Shown one piece after another: positions 1 to 5,316 of a stretch of 10,783 nucleotides of DNA (positions within the stretch are counted from its first letter, which is position 1; each line of letters opens with the position of its first letter). The notes beneath the pieces were generated by a model. The model saw only the letters and a program-made list of their open reading frames with translations, was not told the origin of the DNA and ran no database searches. Source of the DNA: Bacillota bacterium (lineage in GTDB: Bacteria > Bacillota > Clostridia > Oscillospirales > Acutalibacteraceae); contig WQTL01000469.1 in NCBI GenBank assembly GCA_009786275.1, positions 1-10,783 on the forward strand, read 5' to 3'. Both the position numbers and the translations under genes were made by a program.

Positions 1-79
1 TGTACACGCCGGAAAAACAGTTGATGAAGCTGGTCCCCGCGAAGCCGCAGAAGGGGTAGGGGAAGTTGAGTTTGGTCAT
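1..79 (-). CDS. Unrecognised protein, N-terminal fragment only (cut by left edge)
   Basis: Reading leftward from an ATG at 79 the frame stays open for 26 codons to the window edge. The peptide begins MTKLNFPYPFCGFAGTSF and goes on to a second Cys. The ATG overlaps the TGA stop of mscL as ATGA, so translation is probably coupled to mscL; a G-rich stretch (GCGGGGGC) about 7 nt upstream could serve as a weak ribosome binding site. The Cys-Gly and Thr-Ser-Phe-x-Asn-Cys pattern is faintly reminiscent of N-termini of papain-like or BtrH-like domains, but 26 residues are too few to assign a family. Function unknown. Confidence 0.5.
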   Translation of the reverse strand, partial: MTKLNFPYPFCGFAGTSFINCFSGVY

Positions 80-627
80 GCGACAGCCCCCGCCATTTCT
101 TCCGCCTCCGCCGGCAGCTGCGACGTGCAGTGCGGGCAGCGCGTGGCCTTGATGGCGATCTCGCTGCAGCAGAAGGGGCACTCCTTCACGGTGGGCGCGG
201 GTTTCTCGGGGGCGGCCTTTCCCCTGCGGCGCACCTTCTTGCCCACGTCCCCCACGGAGTTGATGCTCTTGACGATGAGGAACACCACCAGCCCGATGAT
301 CAGGAAGTTGATCACGGCGGTGATCAGCGAGCCGTAGCTCACCACCACGCGGCCGGCGTCTATGGCGGCACTCGCGCTGGCGATGACGTCCTTGCTGGGG
401 TAGCGTATGCGCGTCAGGTCAATAAAAGCCGCGCTGAAGTCGATCTCCTTGGTGAACGCGCCGATGATAGGCAGGAACACGTCGCTCACCGCCGAATTGA
501 TCACCGCCTGGAACGCGCCGCCGATGATCACGCCCACGGCCAGGCTGATGACATTGCCCTTGGTGATGAAGTCCCTGAACTCCGTGCCGAGTTTTTTGGC
601 TTTGCTCGCCTTCCCGCGCTTGCCCAT
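76..627 (-). CDS. mscL: Large-conductance mechanosensitive channel MscL with C-terminal zinc ribbon
   Basis: Membrane channel that opens under high membrane tension and releases solutes during hypo-osmotic shock. The 183-residue protein has the family N-terminus (EFRDFITKGNVISLAVGVIIGG, about 16-37), a first membrane helix at about 25-55, a periplasmic-type loop (FSAAFIDL...), and a second helix at about 98-120 (SLITAVINFLIIGLVVFLIV). A basic segment (KKVRRRGK) follows, then a CPFC-x10-CPHC zinc ribbon at residues 150-167. Typical MscL is about 130-150 residues, so the ribbon accounts for the extra length. The start was set at the ATG of MGKRGK because GGAGG lies about 10 nt upstream; an upstream in-frame ATG at 663 would add 12 unlikely residues and would sit on the predicted promoter region. 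Transcribed divergently from coaX and overlapping the next gene by 4 nt. Confidence 0.95.
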   Translation of the reverse strand: MGKRGKASKAKKLGTEFRDFITKGNVISLAVGVIIGGAFQAVINSAVSDVFLPIIGAFTKEIDFSAAFIDLTRIRYPSKDVIASASAAIDAGRVVVSYGSLITAVINFLIIGLVVFLIVKSINSVGDVGKKVRRRGKAAPEKPAPTVKECPFCCSEIAIKATRCPHCTSQLPAEAEEMAGAVA

Positions 628-666
628 TCCCCGCGCACCTCCCGCGTAACAATATATTATCATCTT

Positions 667-695
667 ATTCTACACGAAATCGGCGCAATTTGCAA
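667..695 (-). promoter_or_regulatory. Predicted sigma-A-type promoter for mscL
   Basis: On the minus strand TTGCAA (690-695) and TAGAAT (667-672) are separated by 17 nt, about 40 nt before the mscL ATG. The -10 region sits in a 13-nt stretch that is identical in the promoter at 7073-7101. Confidence 0.6.
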
Positions 696-734
696 GCGCT
701 AAAGAGAAATTAAGTGTAAATTAAAAGAAAACAT

Positions 735-763
735 TTGCTTTTCTCCTTTGCGGGGGGTATAAT
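735..763 (+). promoter_or_regulatory. Predicted sigma-A-type promoter for coaX
   Basis: TTGCTT (735-740), a 17-nt spacer containing a run of six G, and a perfect TATAAT (758-763). A start about 7 nt downstream leaves a leader of roughly 25 nt before the coaX ATG at 795. Confidence 0.7.
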
Positions 764-794
764 GGTATCTATTCCACCCGCGAGGAGGCCCCCC

Positions 795-1562
795 ATGCTG
801 CTTGCCATCGACGCTGGCAACACCAACCTGACCCTTGGCGTATTCCAACAAGACGCTCTGTTGCTGCGCGCCCGCCTTGCCACCGACCGCGCCCTCACGC
901 CCGACCAGCTGGCCATGCAGCTTATGGACGTCTTCCGGCTGTACCGCGCGGACCCGGCGGACTGCGGGGACGCGGTGATCGGCTGCGTGGTCTCGGAGCT
1001 CACCGGGGCCTTGGCCGAGGCCGCGCAGAAGCTCACGGGCAAGGCGCCCCTCGTGCTGGCCCCGGGGGTAAAGACCCGCCTGAACATCCGCATCGACAAC
1101 CCCGCCCAGCTGGGCGCGGACCTCATCGCCGCCGCCGTGGCCGCCAAGGCGCTCTACCCCCTGCCCTGCCTGGTCGCCGACCTCGGCACCGCCACGAAAC
1201 TCAGCGCCCTGGGGGCCGACGGCAGCTTCCTGGGCTGCTCGATCTCGGCGGGCGTGGGCATCTCGCTGGAGGCCCTGGCCGCGCGCACCTCGCAGCTGCC
1301 GCGCATCGCCCTGCGGGCCCCGGCGCGCTGCATCGGCACCAACAGCGTCGAGAGCATGCAGTCGGGCACGGTGGTCGGCACGGCCTGCATGATCGACGGC
1401 ATGATCGCCCGCATGGAGCAGGAGCTGGGGCAACCGGCGGCAACCGTCGTCGCCACCGGCGGGCTTTCCCGGGAGATCGCCGCCCATTGCCGCCGCGAGA
1501 TCATCCACAACGAGGACCTGGCGCTGCTGGGGCTAAGGGAGATATACGCAATGAACAATTGA
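795..1562 (+). CDS. coaX: Type III pantothenate kinase
   Basis: Cytoplasmic enzyme that phosphorylates pantothenate with ATP, the first committed step of coenzyme A synthesis. The 255-residue length is normal for CoaX. Family landmarks of the ASKHA fold are visible: the phosphate-binding loop DAGNTNLTLGVF (6-17), NPAQLGAD (102-109) with the presumed catalytic Asp109, DLGTAT (129-134) with a presumed cation-binding Asp129, GTNSVESMQSG (181-191), and VVATGGLS (218-225). Some positions depart from the consensus I know: GTATT reads GTATK (Lys135), and GGxIxPG reads GCSISAG (147-153). The ATG at 795 was chosen because GAGGAGG lies 6 nt upstream and the protein then starts right at the phosphate loop; an in-frame start at 735 would fall on the promoter. 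An ECF S component follows, which fits pantothenate uptake and activation. Confidence 0.93.
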   Translation: MLLAIDAGNTNLTLGVFQQDALLLRARLATDRALTPDQLAMQLMDVFRLYRADPADCGDAVIGCVVSELTGALAEAAQKLTGKAPLVLAPGVKTRLNIRIDNPAQLGADLIAAAVAAKALYPLPCLVADLGTATKLSALGADGSFLGCSISAGVGISLEALAARTSQLPRIALRAPARCIGTNSVESMQSGTVVGTACMIDGMIARMEQELGQPAATVVATGGLSREIAAHCRREIIHNEDLALLGLREIYAMNN

Positions 1563-1573
1563 CAATTTAGCTC

Positions 1574-1617
1574 TTTATTTTCCCCCTCTGCCCTGCGTGA
1601 CAGAGGGGGAGAATAAG
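1574..1617. repeat. Inverted repeat, 17-bp stem, between coaX and the S-component gene
   Basis: Arms 1574-1590 and 1601-1617 pair over 17 bp with two G-U pairs, around a 10-nt loop (CCCTGCGTGA). The core is CCCCCTCTG/CAGAGGGGG, flanked by T-rich sequence on the left and A-rich sequence on the right. There is no T run after the stem on either strand, so it does not look like a canonical intrinsic terminator. It could be a dispersed palindromic repeat or an RNA-processing/stability hairpin. Confidence 0.65.
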
Positions 1618-1627
1618 AAATATAAGC

Positions 1628-1649
1628 GCTGCACCCGTCACGGGGCAGC
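1628..1649 (+). promoter_or_regulatory. GC-rich hairpin just before the S-component ribosome binding site
   Basis: GCTGC-A-CCCG / TCA / CGGG-GCAGC forms a 9-bp stem with one bulged A and a 3-nt loop, ending 3 nt before the AAGGAGGA at 1653-1660. It could insulate or tune translation of the downstream gene, or be the last element of a structured leader. No riboswitch class was recognised. Confidence 0.4.
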
Positions 1650-1667
1650 AGCAAGGAGGAAAATCCT

Positions 1668-2315
1668 ATGGCAACCGCAAAAACATCAACCCGGCAAAAA
1701 ATCCTGTTCCTGGCGCAGTTCTCCGTCCTGCTGGCTATCGAGGCCATCGTATGCTTCACGCCGCTGGGCTCGTTGCCCGCCATGGGCCCGATTGTCGCGA
1801 CACTGAGCCACGTGCCTGTGATACTGGCGGCAATCCTGCTCGGGCCCGCCGCAGGCTCGCTGATGGGCTTCTTTTTCGGCCTGTTCAGCTTCCTTGTGTG
1901 GACTTTTACCCCGCCCTTCGCGCCCATCGCCTTCGTTTTTACGCCGTTCTATTCCCTCGGGCAGTTCCAGGGCAACCTGTGGAGCCTGGTCATCTGCTTC
2001 CTGCCGCGCATCCTGATCGGCCTGGTGGCGGGCGCGGTGTTTTCCCCGGCAAAGAATCATCCCAGGCGCGAAATCCCCGCAGCGGCAGCGGGCGGCGTGC
2101 TGGGCACCCTGACGAACACCCTCCTGGTGCTGGGCGGCATATGGCTCTTCTTCGGCCGGCAGTATGCCGAGGGGGCCGGCTTCGCCTACGACACCATCCT
2201 GGCTGTCATCGGCACGACGGTGCTCACCAGCGGCCTGCCGGAGGCCGTCATCGGCGGCTTTTTGGCGGCGGCGGTGGCCGTGCCCGTGCGGCGTATCGTA
2301 TTTAAGAAAGGCTAA
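1668..2315 (+). CDS. ECF transporter S component (substrate-binding membrane subunit), candidate pantothenate importer
   Basis: The 215-residue hydrophobic protein has about six predicted membrane segments (roughly 14-32, 40-60, 62-82, 85-122 as one or two helices, 138-162, 180-206), Gly/Ala-rich helices and a basic C-terminus. This is the organisation of S components of energy-coupling-factor vitamin transporters, which bind the vitamin and work with shared EcfA/A'/T subunits encoded elsewhere. The ATG at 1668 has an excellent AAGGAGGA site 7 nt upstream. The gene follows coaX by 105 nt, and S components next to pantothenate kinase genes are commonly predicted to import pantothenate; the substrate here is inferred only from that context. 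The family assignment rests on topology and general resemblance, not on a diagnostic motif. No ATPase or T-subunit gene lies in the window. Confidence 0.78.
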   Translation: MATAKTSTRQKILFLAQFSVLLAIEAIVCFTPLGSLPAMGPIVATLSHVPVILAAILLGPAAGSLMGFFFGLFSFLVWTFTPPFAPIAFVFTPFYSLGQFQGNLWSLVICFLPRILIGLVAGAVFSPAKNHPRREIPAAAAGGVLGTLTNTLLVLGGIWLFFGRQYAEGAGFAYDTILAVIGTTVLTSGLPEAVIGGFLAAAVAVPVRRIVFKKG

Positions 2316-2318
2316 ACC

Positions 2319-3095
2319 ATGCCGAACGTGACCCAGGAAAACATCGACCGCTTTTCAGGCTTCGCCGACCTGTACAACGCCAGCCGCCCCGTCCCGCCGG
2401 AGATCATACGGACGTGCATCTTGAAATACCTGGCCTCTTCCCCGGAGCTGGTCGTCGACATCGGCAGCGGCACGGGGCTTTCCACGATGATCTGGCACGG
2501 CATCGCCAGCCGGGTGATCGGCATCGAGCCCAACGACGACATGCGCAGCGCCGCGGAGGCTTCCGTCTCCGCGGGCAATGTTGCGTTTCAAAAGGGCTAT
2601 TCCAACCGGACGGGCCTGCCCGAGGGCTGCGCCGACGTCGTGACGATCTCGCAGGCCTTCCACTGGATGGACATCCCCAGCACCCTGGACGAGGTCTGGC
2701 GCATCCTGAAACCCGGCGGCGTGTTCGCCGTCTACGACGCGGACTGGCCGCCCTGCGTGGACTGGATGGTGGAAAAAGAATACAGGGCCCTGAACAGGAA
2801 GTGCAACGCCGTCAAGCCGCCTGCCAGCTTCAACAGCAAAGGCAAGCACCTGGCGCGGCTGGAGGAATACGGCAGGTTCCGCTTCGTGCGGGAGGCCGTC
2901 TGCCACAGCGTGGAGCCCTGCACCCCGGAGCGCATGATCGGCATCGCCACCAGCCAGGGCTGCGTACAGGGCGCGCTGAAGCTTGACGCGTCCATCGAAA
3001 AAGATGTCGAGGCATACTGCGATGTTGTGCGGGAACGGTGCCCGGAGACGTTCGAGATTGTGTATTCGTACCGGGTAAGGCTGGCGGTGAAATGA
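2319..3095 (+). CDS. Class I SAM-dependent methyltransferase
   Basis: The 258-residue soluble protein has a Rossmann-type methyltransferase core. Motif I is VVDIGSGTGLST (45-56), the acidic residue ending strand 2 is Glu70 (IGIEPND), the strand-4 motif is ADVVTISQAFHWM (105-117), and the post-motif is ILKPGGVFAVYD (129-140). The AFHWMD/KPGG combination matches the Methyltransf_11/25 group of small-molecule or unassigned methyltransferases, and the C-terminal part (about 145-258) probably forms the substrate cap. The substrate cannot be read from the sequence. Its ATG lies 3 nt after the S-component stop, so it is in the same operon; only a modest AAAGG-type ribosome binding site inside the end of the upstream gene precedes it, suggesting translational coupling. 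Whether it has any link to coenzyme A metabolism is unknown. Confidence 0.88.
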   Translation: MPNVTQENIDRFSGFADLYNASRPVPPEIIRTCILKYLASSPELVVDIGSGTGLSTMIWHGIASRVIGIEPNDDMRSAAEASVSAGNVAFQKGYSNRTGLPEGCADVVTISQAFHWMDIPSTLDEVWRILKPGGVFAVYDADWPPCVDWMVEKEYRALNRKCNAVKPPASFNSKGKHLARLEEYGRFRFVREAVCHSVEPCTPERMIGIATSQGCVQGALKLDASIEKDVEAYCDVVRERCPETFEIVYSYRVRLAVK

Positions 3096-3100
3096 AAAAA

Positions 3101-3132
3101 CAGCTCCCTCTCGCGAGGGGGCTGCTCTTTTT
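3101..3132. terminator. Bidirectional intrinsic terminator between convergent operons
   Basis: Stem CAGCTCCCTC (3101-3110) pairs with GAGGGGGCTG (3115-3124) over 10 bp including one G-U, with a TCGC loop. On the plus strand it is followed by a T run (3128-3132). On the minus strand it is followed by six T (complement of 3095-3100). It sits between the convergent methyltransferase and HEPN genes and would end transcription from both sides. Confidence 0.85.
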
Positions 3133-3139
3133 GATAAAG

Positions 3140-3514
3140 TTAAATCCGTTCCTGAATAAACATAAAGATATGTCCGGCCTTCTGCATACAATCCTCGGCT
3201 TCCTCGGCGTCAACGGAGTCGTCGCCGGGGTAGCGTGTCGTTGTGGCATAATCCGTAAGGTCAGAGGCGACGAGGAAAAGCGCCTCGAACGAGCCGTCGT
3301 ATTTCAAACACATCTTGCAAAGAAGCTCAAGGTTGTGCGTGTAGGGAACCTCCGGCTCAAACTGTGTAAGGTATGCTTTCAGCGCTTTCTCGCCCGCTTG
3401 CTGCGCGTGATAGCAGCTGTTCGCCGGCTCGCCGCCGTTCAGCAGGAGTTCCGCGCTGTGCAAATCGCTTGCCGATTTTTGCAGCCACTGTTGCACAACG
3501 TCACGCTCGCTCAT
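3140..3514 (-). CDS. HEPN-domain protein, partner of the adjacent nucleotidyltransferase
   Basis: This 124-residue helical protein carries the signature of the PF05168-type HEPN family: an N-terminal WLQKSASDLHSAELLL helix (10-25), the CYHAQQAGEKALKAYL block (34-49), THNLELL (59-65) and TRYPGDD (93-99). HEPN proteins encoded with MNT nucleotidyltransferases form toxin-antitoxin or nucleotide-modifying pairs. The RNase-type R-x4-6-H motif of HepT toxins is not present: no Arg is followed by His at that distance. A nuclease activity is therefore not supported here. The start ATG at 3514 has GGGAGG 7 nt upstream and lies 14 nt inside the end of the MNT gene, indicating coupled translation. Expressed from the promoter at 3859-3887 and terminated at 3101-3132. 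Confidence 0.88.
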   Translation of the reverse strand: MSERDVVQQWLQKSASDLHSAELLLNGGEPANSCYHAQQAGEKALKAYLTQFEPEVPYTHNLELLCKMCLKYDGSFEALFLVASDLTDYATTTRYPGDDSVDAEEAEDCMQKAGHIFMFIQERI

Positions 3515-3836
3515 ATAGCAGCCTCCCGTCCCTCGCCACTTTCCGCTCCAGCGTATTGTAGTTTTTCATCTCGTCAAAATGATTCATGTGCGCCGCCAAC
3601 ATATCGAAGGGCGTCATCAGCGGCGTAAAGGCGATTGCCCGGCGGACCAGCCGCGTGGCTTCGCGGGCGCGCATGCCGCCGTCCGGGAGCACCACGAAAA
3701 AGTCGTAGTCGCTGTGCGCGTGGGGCTCGCCATAGACGTGGGAACCGAACAGGTAGATGCGCTCCACCGGCACGGTTTGCTTAATTAGTTCGGTAATCTG
3801 CCGGATTTCGTCCTGGGCTTTTTGTTTATCAACCAT
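3501..3836 (-). CDS. MNT-type minimal nucleotidyltransferase
   Basis: The 111-residue protein of the DNA polymerase beta-like nucleotidyltransferase superfamily shows the exact G-S-x10-D-x-D catalytic signature: LFGSHVYGEPHAHSDYDFFVV (29-49) with Gly31, Ser32, Asp43 and Asp45. Asp78 (TPFDML) is a candidate third metal-binding acid. In MNT-HEPN pairs such enzymes can modify the HEPN partner (for example by AMPylation) and act as the antitoxin; this is family knowledge, not shown here. The start was set at the ATG of MVDKQKAQ because AAGGGGGG lies about 6 nt upstream; an in-frame extension of 17 residues upstream would span the promoter's -10 region. It is first in a two-gene unit and overlaps the HEPN gene by 14 nt. 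Confidence 0.88.
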   Translation of the reverse strand: MVDKQKAQDEIRQITELIKQTVPVERIYLFGSHVYGEPHAHSDYDFFVVLPDGGMRAREATRLVRRAIAFTPLMTPFDMLAAHMNHFDEMKNYNTLERKVARDGRLLYERA

Positions 3837-3858
3837 GAGGCACCCCCCTTCCCAGTTT

Positions 3859-3887
3859 ATTATACGCCATCCGCGCACAAAAAGCAA
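3859..3887 (-). promoter_or_regulatory. Predicted sigma-A-type promoter for the MNT-HEPN pair
   Basis: On the minus strand TTGCTT (3882-3887), a 17-nt spacer and a perfect TATAAT (3859-3864), placing the transcription start about 15 nt before the MNT ATG. It occupies the 58-nt gap after the O-antigen-ligase-family gene, so the pair can be expressed independently of that operon. Confidence 0.7.
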
Positions 3888-3894
3888 GCTCGAA

Positions 3895-5301
3895 TTACGC
3901 CTCCGCCTTCTCCGCCGCCACCACCAGCACCGTCAGCACCATCAGATACGGCACCGGCGCGAACACCCCCGGGTTCACCAGGGACATCATCTCCAGCCCC
4001 ACCCAGGCCAGGAACAGCGTCAGGCGGAACTTCGTCGCCCGGCGGCGCAGGAAGATTTTCACGCGCACAATGTACTGGTACAGGTATGCCGCCGCGCCCA
4101 CGAGCCCCATGCTGCCGATGATCTGCAGCGGCGCGCAGTGGTACCAGCACAGGGCGAATTTCTTCGAGGGGTGGAGGTCCCGGTTGCCCATCCAGCCCAG
4201 CCCCACGCCCAGCAGGGGGTGCCCCAGGAAATCCTGCACGGCCCGCTTGTAGAGCTGCAGGCGCACCTCCTCCTCGCTGTTGAACACGCTTTGCAGGAAG
4301 CGGACGATCACCGGCCTGAAAAACGGCACCAGCAGCGGCACGCATACCACGGCGATGACGGCCGCCGCGGTCACAATGCCGATATAGACCGGGCGGCGCT
4401 TTTTGTCGGCCAGGAGCACGAACAGGATGCACATCATCAGCTCAATCGTGCCGAACAGCATCCCCCCGCGCGAGCCGGAAAGCAGCAGCGCGAGGTACAT
4501 CGCCAGCCCCGTGAGCAAAAACAGCGGCTGTTTGAAGGCCTTGAGGAAGGGGAAGGGCAGCGCCAGCATCAAAAAAGTCGACACGTTGTTGCGCCACTGG
4601 AACGCCAGGAGCTCCGGCTTTTGCAGCAGGCGCGGCAGGTGCGAGAGATACTGGTGAAAGACCATGAAGGCCCCGAGCAGCCCCAGCGCCAGCATCAGGT
4701 TGGGGATATAGCGCTCCAGCCGGCCGTCTTTGTCCTCCGGGATGGCGCCTGAGAGCCATATGTAGAGCAGCAGCATGCCGAAGCCCAGCAGCCCCACGTG
4801 ATACAGCGTCCCGGCGGCGAAATACTCCTTCGCGCTGATGGCCCCCAGCCCGCCGACGGTCGCCGCGATTGACACCGCGAAGATGGCCCACGCGGCCCGC
4901 CCCCATACCATGGGCCTGCGGTATATTTTGATGTGCGCCGTGATCGCCCCGGCGGGCAGCACGGCCAGCCACGCCATGGAGCCGAACTGCTTCACCAGCG
5001 CGTCGTCGGTGCTGGAAAAGGAGGGGTTCTCGCTGGCCTTGATCATGATGATGCAGGCCAGCAGCAGCGGCGCGAAGGGCGTGAGGATATCCTCGCACAG
5101 CACCAGCTGCGCCATGGCCACCACGCCCAGTACGATCATACCGGCTGTCTCCATATGGAATACCACGGCCAGGGCGGCCAGGGCGGCCTGCGCCGCCAGG
5201 CCCCAGGGGGACGCGAAGAACCGCCGCAGCTGCAGCAGCCGCGGCGTTTCTCTCAAAAGCGGTTTTCCCGCCGGCAAACTGCCGGTTGTCCGAAGGTTCA
5301 T
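3895..5301 (-). CDS. O-antigen ligase / Wzy-polymerase family membrane protein
   Basis: This 468-residue polytopic membrane protein has about ten or more hydrophobic segments between residues 34 and 460. The Wzy_C (PF04932) region carries LLLSGSRGGMLFG (272-284), a large extracytoplasmic loop with EEEVRLQLYKRAVQDFLGHPLLGVGLGW (343-370), and YHCAPLQIIGSMGLVG (387-402), which corresponds to the usual HNxxLQ...GxxG block with Cys instead of Asn. Members join or polymerise lipid-linked glycans on the outer face of the membrane. In a Firmicute the product would be capsule, exopolysaccharide or a wall-linked glycan rather than LPS. The ATG at 5301 is preferred because GGAGG lies 5 nt upstream; a GTG at 5313 is in frame but lies on that site. 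It starts 15 nt after the stop of the PrsA-like gene. No glycosyltransferase genes lie nearby. Confidence 0.85.
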   Translation of the reverse strand: MNLRTTGSLPAGKPLLRETPRLLQLRRFFASPWGLAAQAALAALAVVFHMETAGMIVLGVVAMAQLVLCEDILTPFAPLLLACIIMIKASENPSFSSTDDALVKQFGSMAWLAVLPAGAITAHIKIYRRPMVWGRAAWAIFAVSIAATVGGLGAISAKEYFAAGTLYHVGLLGFGMLLLYIWLSGAIPEDKDGRLERYIPNLMLALGLLGAFMVFHQYLSHLPRLLQKPELLAFQWRNNVSTFLMLALPFPFLKAFKQPLFLLTGLAMYLALLLSGSRGGMLFGTIELMMCILFVLLADKKRRPVYIGIVTAAAVIAVVCVPLLVPFFRPVIVRFLQSVFNSEEEVRLQLYKRAVQDFLGHPLLGVGLGWMGNRDLHPSKKFALCWYHCAPLQIIGSMGLVGAAAYLYQYIVRVKIFLRRRATKFRLTLFLAWVGLEMMSLVNPGVFAPVPYLMVLTVLVVAAEKAEA

Positions 5302-5316
5302 CCGAGCCTCCACGTA

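Noticed and set aside
1559..1564. Perfect TTGACA at the coaX stop codon, a possible promoter for the S-component gene
   Set aside because: No acceptable -10 hexamer lies 16-18 nt downstream; that position falls in the CCCCCTCTG arm of the hairpin.
1597..1626. GTGACA-N18-TATAAG as an alternative promoter for the S-component gene
   Set aside because: The -10 lacks the conserved final T and the -35 lies inside the hairpin; too weak to list as a feature.
2355..3191. Minus-strand open frame opposite the methyltransferase
   Set aside because: The plus frame has intact SAM-binding motifs; the antisense product crosses the bidirectional terminator and shows no recognisable motif.
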